From NCBI GenBank assembly GCA_001579985.1, contig LRSR01012105.1:1-23549 (forward strand): a stretch of DNA of 23,549 nucleotides, given 5' to 3'. Of the stretch, positions 1-10,142 are shown piece by piece. Made by a program: the position numbers and the translations under genes. Within the stretch, counting starts at the first letter, position 1. Each line of letters begins with the position of its first letter. Source of the DNA: Hypsibius dujardini (taxonomy: Eukaryota > Tardigrada > Eutardigrada > Parachela > Hypsibiidae). Below the pieces are notes generated by a model. It was not told the DNA's origin. It saw only the letters and a program-made list of their open reading frames with translations, and made no database searches.

Positions 1-13
1 GTTTATCGTTTAG

Positions 14-2916
14 AAAGGTGACGTCTACAGTTTCTCTATTATTCTTCAACAAATCATCCTCGAAAATGACCCGTTTGCGATTCCCGCTGACGATCAAATC
101 GGTCAAGCCAATGAAGACATTCTTGACGAGGTAACTATTAGCCCCTCTTTCGAATGACAATATTAAGTGAAAAAAATATCTATCTAAAAAGGTTTTTAAG
201 ATCAACAGATACGTAGATAGTTAAGCTTTTCATATTTGCACACAGTTCCTGCCCAGAAATGAAAACAGTAAGAGAAAATATTGGTTAAACATTAGTATTG
301 AGCATATCGGGATTATCTTGTTATAAAATCTTACGGTACTCAATATCACTTTCGCCAAAACCTGATTTTAAGATTCTCTACTCAATTCCGTCGGCGATGT
401 AGCCTATCTCTTCCGCAGTTTTTAGCCAAGCAAAGGAATCAATTTTCAAATCCACATGATATGTGGGGCCAAAAAAGTATATTCGAACCATTTTCAAAAA
501 CTTCCGATTCTGAGTTATCTGCGAACGCTATTATATGCAGAAAAATAAATTGTATTAAAATAAGATGCTATTTATGGGCAAGCCGAAAAAGTGTTTGTAA
601 ATCCGTTTTACTCAACTTCCAATCAGCAGAATAAGAGTATCTACTCAGAACGACGGTCTTCAATGTGAAAAAGAAGGTATTTCATGTGTAGGTTTTCAGC
701 GGTGGCATTCCAATGGTTCGGCCACGCGTTCCTCGGCCTGCCTGCTCATTCGAGCTCTACGATCTGATGGTCACATGTTGGGCGGAAGACCCCGCAGCTC
801 GACCGACCTTTCCCAAGATCAAAACCAACCTAAAACGGATCCTGGGGAAAACGGGCGATAACATTGTCGATGTACTGCTGCAACGCATGGAACAGTACAC
901 GGTGGACCTGGAGCTGAAAGTGGACGAGAAGACGCAGCAGTTTATGGAGGAGAAAGAACGATCGGAACAGTTACTCGGGCAACTTCTACCAAAGTATCTG
1001 GATTACATACGTCGAATTTATTTTTACTAAACATTTTCATGCTAACTATATGAAAATGAATTCCTCAATTTAGAGTGTCAAATATATATAAATAAAGAAG
1101 AAGATAGATTTAATTTCAAATAGATTATTCAGAACCAAATATTAGTAATTGACGTACCGAAACAAGCATTTAGTAAAGACAGAAAATGTTGTTAAATATA
1201 TTGCATATATATTATAATATATGAATAAATAATATAGATTCTTTTCATTGCACTTTAAGTGCTTAACCGTCTTGTCTGTTAGTCTTTCCACTAAAATCAT
1301 GACTTTATTTTAATAGCCTTTTTGATAATCTTAAACTTGATTTACATTTAATTCTGCAAACACATTACGCAAAAGAAGATATGAGTATACAAGTAGTTTC
1401 AGATCCATTGTAGCTGCACTCACGAGAGGGCAGCGTATCGACCCAGAAGCCTTTGAGTCTGTGACGATTTTCTTCAGCGACATTGTTGGCTTCACCACCA
1501 TCGCGTCTGGCATAAGTGCCATGGAAGTGGTTGGATTGCTCAACAGTTTATACACACTCTTCGATAGTATCATGGACAAGTTTGACGTCTACAAAGTCGA
1601 AACTATTGGCGATGCATACATGGTAAAGCTGTAAGATCCCTCTAGAAGTATTTTATTCGATCAGAAACAATTCCACTCACTGTTGTCCGTGTTCGAGTTT
1701 TCCCTGTGGTTTTAAATGCCTTTCCAAATAATTTTGTTTTATTCAGAATATAAAGCATATTTCATTGCATTTGAGCCGAAATGCCGTGTATCAAGGCGCA
1801 AGTGAAAATAAGTCTACAACAGTAAAATCTGGATGAGTACATCTAATTGATTTGTAGTATTTACAGGTGTTTGTGTCCTGCCTATACAGTATATTGGATG
1901 GCAGACTGAAAAATGGACGAAGAAACACATCTTAAGTGCGTGTCGAGAAAAATCAAATTATTAAATGAGCAGTCTTCGTTTAGACATCCCCTTATTACTT
2001 TTAAATTAAATTGATAAAAAAAAGCATTACAAAAAATGATAATATTATTACAAATGTACTTTCACTGGGAATGCATACACGGTTGAATATAACCTAAACG
2101 GGGGAACGATATTGAGCCTTAAATTAATATTTCGTAGTTATTGTTGATTGTGCATGTGATTTTCCATGAACATAGGTTTCATCGGGGCTTCTCAATCGAA
2201 TGGCACTCGTCATTCCATGGAAATAGCATCGATGGCCCTCAAACTTGTTCATTTCATAAGCACGTTCACGCTCCCTTCGCATCCTGAAATCATTATCCGA
2301 GTGAGAATTGGAATAAATTCTGGTACGATTTTTTTAATCATATTATAGCCATATTACACTCTATCCAAATAAAACAATTGAGGCTCTTTCTGCTTAAGAA
2401 ATAAATATTAATTTCATTTAGGACCCTGTGTGGCTGGAATTGTTGGCTTGAAAATGCCTCAATATTGCCTGTAAGGGACGATGATCTCGACATGCTCCAA
2501 CTTGACGAACCCTAACTTACGATGTTGTGTGATCGCTTGTTCGTTTTAAAATGACAGATTTGGGGATACTGTCAATGTCGCATCGAGAATGGAATCCACG
2601 GGAGAAGGTAGCTTTTTCGTGTTGAGCAAACAATATGTAGCCTAAATTTCGATATTAACCCAAAAAGATTGTTTGCAGCCATGAAGATTCAAATATCAGA
2701 GAACACTAAAATATTACTCGACGAGGATGGCAGTTATCTTACTGAGGAACGAGGCCCCGTACCAGTCAAGGTAAACGGTGCCGGCAGGGAGATTACTGTT
2801 TACGCGGCTGAAAATCAAACCCTGATCACGCTTACGAGCCATATCCTCGAGCAGTCTCTTTTTTTATTTAGGGTAAAGGAATGCTTACGACTCATTGGCT
2901 TCTGGGACAAGTGTAG
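14..2916 (+). CDS. Receptor-type guanylate cyclase, 3' part (KHD end, coiled coil, cyclase domain)
   Basis: Converts GTP to cGMP on the cytoplasmic side of a single-pass membrane receptor. Exons by splice sites and phase: 14-130, 692-993, 1403-1622, 2176-2322, 2422-2470, 2558-2607, 2679-2770, 2872-2916 (stop TAG 2914-2916). Exon 1 opens with the kinase subdomain IX motif GDVYSF. Exon 2 has CWAEDP and RPTF of subdomain XI, then an acidic/basic coiled coil ending in LLPK. The cyclase core has FSDIVGFT (metal Asp at 1479-1481), KVETIGDAY (guanine-selecting Glu at 1599-1601, second metal Asp at 1611-1613), Cys at 2466-2468 (guanine-selecting) and NVASR (Asn 2574, Arg 2586). This is the residue set of a true guanylate cyclase rather than an adenylate cyclase. 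The gene is 5'-partial: the extracellular part and most of the KHD lie upstream. The joined exons total 1022 nt, one short of a whole frame, because of a deletion in the fourth exon. A near relative begins at 4248. Confidence 0.93.
692..993 (+). CDS. rGC exon: end of kinase-homology domain plus dimerisation coiled coil
   Basis: The acceptor is tgtag at 687-691, which gives a valine in frame with the upstream DILDE and restores the family pattern of a DE-V-x-SGG run. The cagc at 697-700 looks like an acceptor but would break phase. The donor is gtatct at 994. Reading past it yields a short spurious tail ending at 1030. The domain has the C-lobe end of the pseudokinase, then a linker containing [11 protein letters not shown] and heptad-like Glu/Lys repeats that couples the KHD to the cyclase dimer. 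The exon ends in phase 2 and joins cleanly to 1403. Confidence 0.9.
1403..1622 (+). CDS. rGC exon: first half of cyclase catalytic domain
   Basis: The acceptor is tttcag at 1397-1402 and the donor gtaaag at 1623. The exon encodes [10 protein letters not shown] followed by the class III cyclase signature FSDIVGFT, a helix with [15 protein letters not shown], and [10 protein letters not shown]. It holds both metal-binding aspartates and the glutamate that recognises guanine. A minus-strand open frame across the same bases is only its antisense shadow. Confidence 0.93.
2176..2322 (+). pseudogene. rGC cyclase-domain exon with one-base deletion (frameshift at about 2197-2199)
   Basis: The acceptor atag (2172-2175) places GTTTCATCGGGGCTT in phase with the previous exon and reads VSSGLLN, the expected continuation of DAYM. 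From 2199 the conserved [17 protein letters not shown] helix appears only in the next frame. One base is missing between CG (2197-2198) and AATGGC, as if CGA-AAT had lost an A from a run of three. The rest of the exon, including [10 protein letters not shown], is intact and ends at a gtacga donor in phase 1. Either the gene is damaged or the assembly has an indel. The seven neighbouring exons are clean, which favours an assembly error or a recent lesion. Confidence 0.82.
2422..2916 (+). CDS. rGC exons: second half of cyclase domain and C-terminus
   Basis: Four small exons (2422-2470, 2558-2607, 2679-2770, 2872-2916) are separated by introns of 71-101 nt. They read [32 protein letters not shown], then [13 protein letters not shown] and finally [15 protein letters not shown] before TAG. 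The phases agree at every junction. The last exon starts after tttag at 2867-2871. The protein stops about 15 residues after the core fold, with no C-terminal extension. Confidence 0.9.
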
Positions 2917-4247
2917 GACGGTTCTAGAGTTTATCTTCCCGTGTGTACAACTATAGCATTGCTGGACGCCGAAGTATACACGAAGGAGATTTGATCCCAA
3001 CCATACAGAATGTCTGATTCGTGGAGAAACACTCTTCAGCTCGGTCAAAATGCAAAGGGGCTTAAAAATGTGGCGATCGGTGGGAAAAACAGCACAACGC
3101 TAGAGTTAACCAGAAGTCTTCACTTCCGTCTTTCGTATATTTGTGTCATTTTTTCTCAACACCGCATTCAATGAGATCCTGTTTTGATCACCGAGTCTGT
3201 AAAATGATGATAATAATTCCATGTCCAATTTTGTCGGCAAGACCGATGTCCTAAAGACATGTTAATAAATTTCTAGCAGTCAAATTTGGCGCTTTGTTCT
3301 CTTTGTTTTCGGTCGCCGAATTATAAAATGATTACAACAGTAATTCATTGACTCGACAGAACAATCAATTTTGTAACGTTTTTAATTCGTTCTTGCAGCA
3401 TATGCTTTGTTTTCGTCAGCGGCCACGAGCACCACGGTTGTCGTGCCAGTCATAGCTTGTGCATTCAGATAGACATTCAGACAGACAGACAATAGTAGAA
3501 TTCACTGTTTTATAAACTAGCAAAACACGAAACACTCCAGCCTCCAGACAGATCATCTCAATTCTCAATTTGTGATCACCAAGCTGCACACATGTCATTC
3601 AAAGAAAAGGATGACAGACAATCCGAAACATTAATCAAATTTTGTAAATAACATTTCGTTCAATTGCTGACGAAGACGAGACGGGAGCGTATGGCATATG
3701 GTGCTGAACGGTATACTCAGACACAATCCTTTGGTGAAATGAAAGTAGAGTAACTAGACCCATCCACGTTGTATGCAAGTGCCCTTTGGTATGCAAATCA
3801 TGAAGGCATTACGTCACTTTGGGGAAAACAATCTAATTCTCAGATGAGCATGAGATAAGAACGTTTAATCAGTTCTTAGGAAATTAATATCCTCCTGGGT
3901 CCTGAGCGTGTTTTTGTCAATTACAGAAGCCAGATCACAAGATCTATTCTGGTGCGAGACCTACAGAACAGGTTGGCTGACAATCGGCTCAAACAAGATC
4001 AAATTCATTATAATATTCATTTCGCAACAAGAAAATCGGATTCATAATTAATCCTATAGATCAATTACTCCTCTCTAATGAGCACCCATTTCTTCTATGC
4101 CTACACCCATGCTATTAAGGTTAGTCATGCTACTCATGTTATGGATGACAATTTTTCTCGAATAATTTTTTTATTTATCCGACTTTAAAAGTCTGTATTT
4201 TTATATTTACGCGTTTCACATTGTTTTTTTTACTGCGTTTTTGCATA
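2917..4247. other. Intergenic stretch between the two receptor cyclase pieces
   Basis: No exon with credible splice sites or family motifs was found on either strand. It holds the possible 3' UTR of the upstream gene and one short CAGA-type tract (about 3466-3492), the only clear one before 10.3 kb apart from a trace near 4992. An open frame at 3416-3598 on the minus strand overlaps that tract and looks spurious. The promoter of the downstream gene should lie near the AT-rich stretch at 4140-4247, but no specific element could be assigned. Confidence 0.5.
3264..3269 (+). promoter_or_regulatory. Possible polyadenylation signal AATAAA
   Basis: A canonical AATAAA lies about 350 nt after the stop codon of the upstream guanylate cyclase gene, followed by a T-rich and GT-containing stretch. 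It is the first such hexamer downstream of the gene. The assignment rests on position only. Confidence 0.35.
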
Positions 4248-4651
4248 ATGCGCTACCCAGCTTTATCGTTCATGATTTGCCTTCTTATTGTGGTGTCCGT
4301 TGAAAATGTCCTGACCAATTCGATAGATGAAGTAGCCGTTGTCGCGTTCGGTTGCACTGCCCCCTTGGGATTCGCTTCCCTCCTTCGTGCCATACCGCTA
4401 TACCAACTGGCTGTGGAAGAACTAAATAGGCGACAGAGTGTGTTGAATTTCACTTTTTCGGTTGTGCCAGCACGGAACTGTTTGGCAGTGGCCGTGAAAG
4501 ACGACCACATCCTGGCCAAGTGGTATTACAAGCTACAGAAACCCCGAAGAATTATTATTTTTATTGGCATTGGATCGGAGATCGGGTGCACTGCCAATGA
4601 TGTATCCGTGTACAATATGGCGGCAGAGTTGAACTGCCTCATAATTAATAG
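4248..4651 (+). CDS. First exon of the second rGC: signal peptide and start of ligand-binding domain
   Basis: ATG at 4248 is the first in-frame methionine. The open frame extends upstream to 4221 but without ATG. A basic residue followed by a 13-residue hydrophobic core and polar residues (ENVLTNS) is a typical secretory signal. The exon ends with LNCLIIN and a gtgaga donor at 4652 in phase 2. The next acceptor (cgaatttcag, 5481-5490) supplies the matching phase after an 839-nt intron. Confidence 0.85.
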
Positions 4652-7600
4652 GTGAGAAAATCCTTACCCATTTTTTATTAGGAATTTATTTCATTTTCAG
4701 GTTGAAATGGTGTTTTGCAAACCCGTTGAGCACATTTGCAATTTCACATGTCTCTTGACATGGGCCCTGCAAACCTTCCAGGACTGAAAAATGCATTTAC
4801 TACGTTAAGTAAGCTGATATAATATTTTTAAGTCGGGCGTCATGTTTATTAACTCCACATCAAAATAACATACCATTACTTGCCGGGATAATCTTGCAAA
4901 AAAACCTACAAAAACTCCAAAATATATTTTCGCATTTCACAGCAATAGATTAAAATGAGTACATTGTGGTTGTTATTGAAATCCTTCTGGTAGACAGACT
5001 GACAGCAAATTAACTCCCCCTAATATGTTCTGACCTCTGGCGCACAAAATGAGTAGCCCTCTTTTTGTCGATCTCCTTGGTGAGACATTGACCTTCCCAG
5101 CAGCCCAAAAGCCAAACCTCTCGGGACTCTCGTCCAAAGCCAAGAGGAATTCTAGATCTCATCGTTATCATTGAACGTACACACGGCCTTCAGTTCGGAC
5201 AAAATAGAATGCAAATGCCGGACCAAAATGTTCGAGACATGTCAAGTATTAATAATGACGTGCATAAAATTCTCATCGCAAAAAATCCTTGAGAAATGAT
5301 CTTGGACATGATATCTGTCATTTTAATCCTGAAATCGTAAGGAATTCAGTCGTCTGGCCAGCACTCAAACAATTCACTTGGCACGAGGTGGTGGGTGTGG
5401 GGGAGGGATGAAAGTCCAGCATATTCGGGTCAGAACTCATCCCCAATACAGAAAGAATTAACTCATCGTAAACGAGTTCACGAATTTCAGCGTGAGCGGC
5501 CTTGAAATCAATCCAGCACTCCTTCCGACGGCGTTAAGTCTCAGCGCTATCCGTTCATCTTCCTACGTTCAACTATGCGTGAGTCTGACGAGCGAGTTCA
5601 ACTGGACATCGGTGTTCATTGTGTGGGACAAGAATTCCTCGCTCATCAACAACTACATGGCCACGAGCCTTCAAGACCAACTGGCCAGTAAGATTGGCTC
5701 TCTTTGCACGCTTCGAACTGTCGCGTCGGATGATGCCACAACCTTCCGGCTGGAGTTGATTACCTTTCGGCGTGTCAGCAGAGGTAACAACTCATCACCA
5801 AAGTATGTTCCTGGACTCGCGTTTAATAATTCTACTTTTCAGTTTTGTTCTTCTTTGGGCATGCGACAAAACTTCGTCGACTTCTCGTAAGGGCACAATT
5901 TGTTGAAATTCACTTTCTTTCAAAATGAAGGTTTCTGAATGTACTTATTTTTAGATCACCGCTATTCAATTGAATATGACGGATGGAAATTTCGTAAGTA
6001 CTCTACGCATACTGATGAGAAAAAATGTAAATCCAACGGCTTCCAAATTTTATGAGCTACAAAATATTTGATCATAAGTATTAGGTGAAACTCAACGCGG
6101 CCTTACCGCAAATGGTTTTGTGAACCACGGTGGAACTTTTGCAAGTCCCATCACGGTACAATTTCTTTGCGTTACACATCAAAATACGTATGTTGTTTCA
6201 TATAATTCTTTTTGGCTCAGGATACATTTTCTTTTTCCTTAAACAGCAAGTCCTTCTCCTTAAACAACTTTCAGGAACACGGCAAGTCCTTTTCCTTCAA
6301 CAAAATTCTATTTTCTCAAAGCAAAAGTTCTCTGTGCGTAAGCCATAGACCATAGACCAATTGATGTATTTAGTCTGTCAAACTTGCTAGTGACCAAGCA
6401 ATAGACCAATAGGCTTTACCAACTTTTGGTCCCCTGGTTGTGATGCCCCTGCAACTTCAGACCAAGGTGAAAACTTACTCCATGAAATCCAAACTTGACC
6501 CTAAACATGGAAGCTTCCTACCAATGTTCACATCAAAAGGGTATCTCAAGGCTGACATTTGAGTAGAACAACGTGTGAGCAAGATGTTGGAGTGCCAACT
6601 GCCTCTTACCGCTTTCTAGGCTTACATCGTAGTGGACCCAATTCCTAATTTGGGACAAAACGGCAGATTTACCTGGTACAATAATGACATCAACGATCAG
6701 GTGTGAACGACACTATAATGCTAATTGGAGAAATCTCTCTTTGCGAATACAATGATTTCTTTAAAATTGCAGGAGGCAAAAGAAGCATTTCGGTCTCTGA
6801 TTATCCTTCAACCAGCCATCTCCGATACTTCCGGCACCTCAAACGCCAGTGTTCGTCTGCGTAGTCAATTTAATCGTCGTTCGTCGGAGCTATTCAATGT
6901 GACCTATTCGCCAGCTGAGCAGGTGCACAGCAAACACCCATATTCAACGGTCCTTATCCCATATAGCAGCAAATTAGTGACATTAAAAAATTATAAATAA
7001 TATTACAGCCGTTTCAGTTCATCACCAGCACATTCGATGGCGTTATCCTACTGGGAACGGTATGATATTACCCCCCCCCCCAATCAAAACCAACTACGTA
7101 AAGGAATGGCGCCATATCTGAAGTGTTAAGATTTAGAAACTTCGATTACAAGTCCCCCTCCCCCTTCTTGTCCCTCCCACTTTCGAGTTTTTCGATGTTG
7201 ACCGTTGTTCCCTAATTTGATAAATTGAAGATATGTATTTTTAGAATCTTTTAAGTTTCATTTAAAACAAAATTGAAACCCTAAATACTGGACCCTGCCT
7301 GCACGGTTGTTGAGCGAAAACAAAACGCTCCCGGTTTATTCAGATTTTAGTTCGCATCGCGGGTCAACAGCTTCCACTATAGCCGTACATGCTGCCCGTC
7401 TATTTTCCACTTTTATTCCGATCACGTGCGTATTAGCCATCAACCATTTAGTTCCATATTTATAGGTGACTTTCGAAGCATGGAAGAGTGGCGCTGACCT
7501 TTCAGATGCGCGCCAGATGGCCAATCGGTTCCGTGACCGAACAGTCCGGAGCGATTTTACTGACTACTACGTCAACCGTAACGGCGTACGCGTAGACAAG

Positions 7601-8921
7601 CTGGCTATCGCACACTACAACCTTCAAAATGAACAACGTGAGGTATAATACGACCACAATCTGGTCTGTCTGCGCTCGTTACAGAAAATGAACGAAAATG
7701 GACGAAACCTACAAGGTGTTGTGTTGACGGTTGACATGATCTCTTTTTTTCTTTGGGGTTATTAGCCTTTTCTCGTCCAGTTTTCTAACGCGTCTGGCAT
7801 TCTTCAAAAGTCCGGTACAGTGACAGGGTGGCCGAATTTGTTATGGCCACCTCGAAATCAGCCTATTTGTGGGTATCTTGGAGACAGCTGCCAAACTACA
7901 GGTACCCAGAAAACAAAACTTTTCTCAGTTAAGCACACCAGTCATGCGGTTGTGTGTTTGGTGCCTATCTGAGGGTAGAAACCCATCGTCGTCTCCCATT
8001 CCGTCAGAGCTACATTATGAGCCAGGATTCTATAGAGTCCTTACAAGTCGGAAGCAGGACCCCCTCATGATACAGTCAAGGGATAGGTGAAGGGGAAAGT
8101 GTATTTCCCTCCCTATTTATCTTAAAATTTGGCCTTTTGTTCCTGATTATTCTGAAACGTATGGGGGATTGACTTCCAAGGCTCCCCGGAATATCGAAAA
8201 TGATATATTTTCCTTGTTAATTATTTCATTTTTTGTCGGAAAATTTGAGTTTTGTTAGAGTCCAGCATATGCTCCCTATTAATAACTGAAAACGTGAGGT
8301 TAGAAACATTAACAAATGGTCCAAATTCAGCGGGAAATTGTCTTTTTTAAAAACGTTTTGAAATCTCAGGGGCCTTGGAGATCGGGCAACTACACGCTCA
8401 CATGCTCCAAAACAATCAGGAATAAAGGCCGAATTTTATGTTCAATTTTGAAAACATACGTTTTGCTCCTGTGCCCATCTCCTCGCCCTATCATAACGGA
8501 TCTTGGTTCTGACTTGCAAGAGCCCTAAACGAGCCCCGGTTAAGAGACGCAATACTTCTTAAGTGGAAGATAAACACCTCAAATTGCCGAAAGCCTGACA
8601 ATGTACTGTATCTGACTAACTGTTCTCATATTCCGGGACAGATTCAAGCGCGTTGCTGTACATTGTACTGGCAGCCACTGTGGTCGGGTTGGGTCTTGCC
8701 TTCGTTATTGTTTTTCAAAAATTTCGGTAAGGTTGGCTTCAATATGACCAGAGTTTACGCAGTCTGTCAAGTCTTATTGACTATATCACATTTTAGTATT
8801 TCACAAAACTACTTAAAATACTTTATTCAGGCATCACCGCCTGACCGTCTTCATGGAACAGTGGTTCCTCCTGGACGCCAGCCGGATGAAAAGCCCAGGG
8901 CAAGCAGCTTTTGGCAGTTCG
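4248..8921 (+). CDS. Receptor-type guanylate cyclase, 5' part (ligand-binding domain, TM, juxtamembrane)
   Basis: Exons: 4248-4651, 5491-5783, 5843-5886, 5955-5993, 6620-6700, 6773-6922, 7009-7059, 7466-7642, 7766-7901, 8642-8726, 8831-8921. They total 1551 nt (517 codons) with every phase consistent. The ATG at 4248 opens a signal peptide (MRYPALSFMICLLIVVSVEN). The ectodomain has the ANF-receptor/periplasmic-binding-protein fold pattern: GCTAPLGFASLLRAIPLYQLA, a GSEIGC turn, FNWTSVFIVWD, then DGNFAYIVVDP and a juxtamembrane WPNLLWPPRNQPICGYLGDSC. Several N-glycosylation sites are present (NFT, NWT, NSS, NMT, NAS, NVT). One TM helix follows (about residues 462-484), then HHRLTVFMEQWFLLD entering the cytoplasm. 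The ligand is unknown. The KHD and cyclase exons expected next are missing. The only trace is a damaged candidate at 9483-9592. The closest parallel in the window is the complementary 3' piece at 14-2916. Confidence 0.88.
8642..8726 (+). CDS. rGC transmembrane exon
   Basis: The acceptor is gggacag at 8635-8641 and the donor gtaagg at 8727. The exon encodes a continuous hydrophobic segment, LLYIVLAATVVGLGLAFVIVF, ending in QKF and a split arginine, the usual stop-transfer pattern. Phase 1 in and phase 2 out match the flanking exons at 7901 and 8831. Confidence 0.88.
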
Positions 8922-9025
8922 GTAAAACATGAATTGGGCGATCACTTTCGTTTCCACTGACTGATATAAATGTTTATTGGCAAGTTGAAACGTCGCAGTG
9001 AAACCTTTTTTAAAGAGATTAATTT

Positions 9026-9052
9026 AACTTCTAGTCCAGTGGACTAGAAGTT
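9026..9052. repeat. Perfect inverted repeat, 13-bp arms, one-base spacer
   Basis: The left arm 9026-9038 (AACTTCTAGTCCA) and right arm 9040-9052 (TGGACTAGAAGTT) are exact reverse complements around a single G. A one-base loop cannot form an RNA hairpin without opening two or more pairs. As DNA it is a near-palindrome. The left arm contains a potential splice acceptor (ttctag, ending at 9034). Confidence 0.9.
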
Positions 9053-9417
9053 TGGCCCTGGGGTCAGGGTTTACGGATGTTGATTTGCTCGGACTTGTCT
9101 ATAGATCTTTGACTTTCTTTATGTACTTACGTTTCATTTGCCTGGCAATTGTTATTAAAAGATTACACCCCACAGAGAATGACCGTGTGACCCACCAATA
9201 CATACGCCGACTGTATGACATTTGCAGTCATGCTTGTTACCAACACTGGCGGGAGAAGTACCAAGTCGTTGCCACCCTCGGCGTTCAAACAACTCTTAAC
9301 TTTGCCCCCCTCTTCATATGGTCCTTTTACATGGTAAAGTTTGTCCCCTTGTCGGCAGGCCTCCAGCAGAGGTCTGGACCCCTGGCACTGCCGTTCGATT
9401 CAGAAGTAAATGCTTAG
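9035..9417 (+). CDS. Unassigned open frame with hydrophobic segments (weak Oxa1/COX18-like resemblance)
   Basis: After the ttctag acceptor at 9034 a frame stays open to TAG at 9415-9417, with possible donors at 9335 (gtaaag) and 9402 (gtaaat). It encodes LTFFMYLRFICLAIVI, a charged loop with IRRLYDICSHACYQHWREKY, and then FAPLFIWSFYMVKFVPL. The order hydrophobic helix, basic loop, PLFI-x-SFY-containing helix recalls membrane insertases of the Oxa1/COX18/YidC family. The match is by eye and poor. It has no good ATG and sits between the last clear exon of the second rGC and its possible KHD exon, so it may be a nested-gene fragment or chance. Confidence 0.22.
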
Positions 9418-9482
9418 CAAATACCGCCAATGAGGGGCGACGATAGGAAATGGCCAGACCCTTCGTACTAAATGTGCAATAG

Positions 9483-9592
9483 CCGTGATGATATTCATTC
9501 AAACAAGACAAGATACTCAAAGGAGACTGAAGAAATGCCATCGATAATGTAGCCGCATTGAGAAAAGAAACCGTCTACATCAATGATACCGG
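9483..9592 (+). pseudogene. Candidate damaged KHD exon of the second rGC
   Basis: After aatag (9478-9482) one frame reads RDDIHSNKTRYSKETEEMPSI. A one-base shift near 9543 is then needed to reach NVAALRKETVYINDTG, followed by gtgtgagt. The second part resembles the N-lobe strand of receptor-cyclase pseudokinases (NVA-x-x-x-x-x-x-V-x-x-K pattern). As in the other cyclase gene, the break can be explained by an A lost from a run of three (ATAAAT to ATAAT). The incoming phase is 2 while the preceding exon ends in phase 0, so another exon or another error must be involved. This is inference. An antisense or chance frame is possible. Confidence 0.35.
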
Positions 9593-10023
9593 TGTGAGTA
9601 ATAGGTATGAGAGAAGGTATCAAAGTCAAAATAAAATTTCGCCGTAAAAATTTTGGTCTCCCAAAGTAGAGTTATATATCTGAAGAAGAAGCACACAACG
9701 AGACCAGACCAAACAACAAACCCAACCAATGTACATGTAATTGTAAGCCATCCACAAGCTTCAGAGGAAACAATTAAAGAGAAGAAATGCAAACCGTGCT
9801 GACTATCTCTCTTGTCGCACACACCAACAAAACTTGTATGAGCACGGACGAAATAACACTCAAATTATTTCCACCACTTTTAAACTGCAGTTCTTTTAGC
9901 CCGACTTTTCCCCCGTTCTTCCCGTTCTTTACAAATTATAACCGAAAGAAAAAAAGTACTCAACATTAAACAGGAAAAAAGCAGTTCTTTGGTTGTCGAA
10001 TGTCTCCATCTTGGTCGTTTCGT
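9593..10023. other. Interval between the cyclase gene and the minus-strand IgSF gene
   Basis: No convincing exon was found. A + strand AATAAA at 9630-9635 could serve the cyclase side. A minus-strand hydrophobic frame at 9580-9822 was considered as a membrane exon of the IgSF gene and set aside. The stretch 9880-9960 is C/T-rich and otherwise featureless. Confidence 0.4.
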
Positions 10024-10142
10024 TCAGTCCGACCGTTCGGACTGCGTTCCACGTATAATCCACATCAAACACAAGCACACCAGAACAAGGGCAGCGAGGG
10101 AAAAGGGAAGACTCTTGGAGACGCGCTCAATTTCCGCATACT
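10024..10142 (-). CDS. Probable last exon of the IgSF gene: transmembrane helix and short tail
   Basis: After a pyrimidine-rich minus-strand acceptor ending in ccggag (rc of 10143-10148) the phase-1 frame reads EYAEIERVSKS, then LPFSLAALVLVCLCLMWII, then RGTQSERSD and TGA (10024-10026). A 19-residue hydrophobic helix with arginine on the inner side and a nine-residue tail is what a type I membrane protein would need after the FN3 domain. No splice evidence other than sequence is available. A second phase-compatible acceptor upstream gives a different C-terminus. Confidence 0.5.

Noticed and set aside
994-1030. Continuation of the rGC exon as [11 protein letters not shown] to a stop
   Set aside because: This reads past a good donor at 994. 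Splicing to 1403 restores the conserved LLPK-S junction exactly.
2815-3048. Minus-strand open frame over the end of the cyclase gene
   Set aside because: Antisense shadow of the last exon and its intron, with no family pattern.
7071-7081. Run of eleven C as a functional element
   Set aside because: Simple homopolymer just inside an intron after the donor at 7060, with no further evidence of function.
9580-9822. Minus-strand hydrophobic frame (TLVGFVVWSGLVVCFFF) as the membrane exon of the IgSF gene
   Set aside because: An acceptor with the right phase exists, but the frame runs on into AT-rich low-complexity residues without a sensible end, and a better membrane exon lies closer at 10024-10142.
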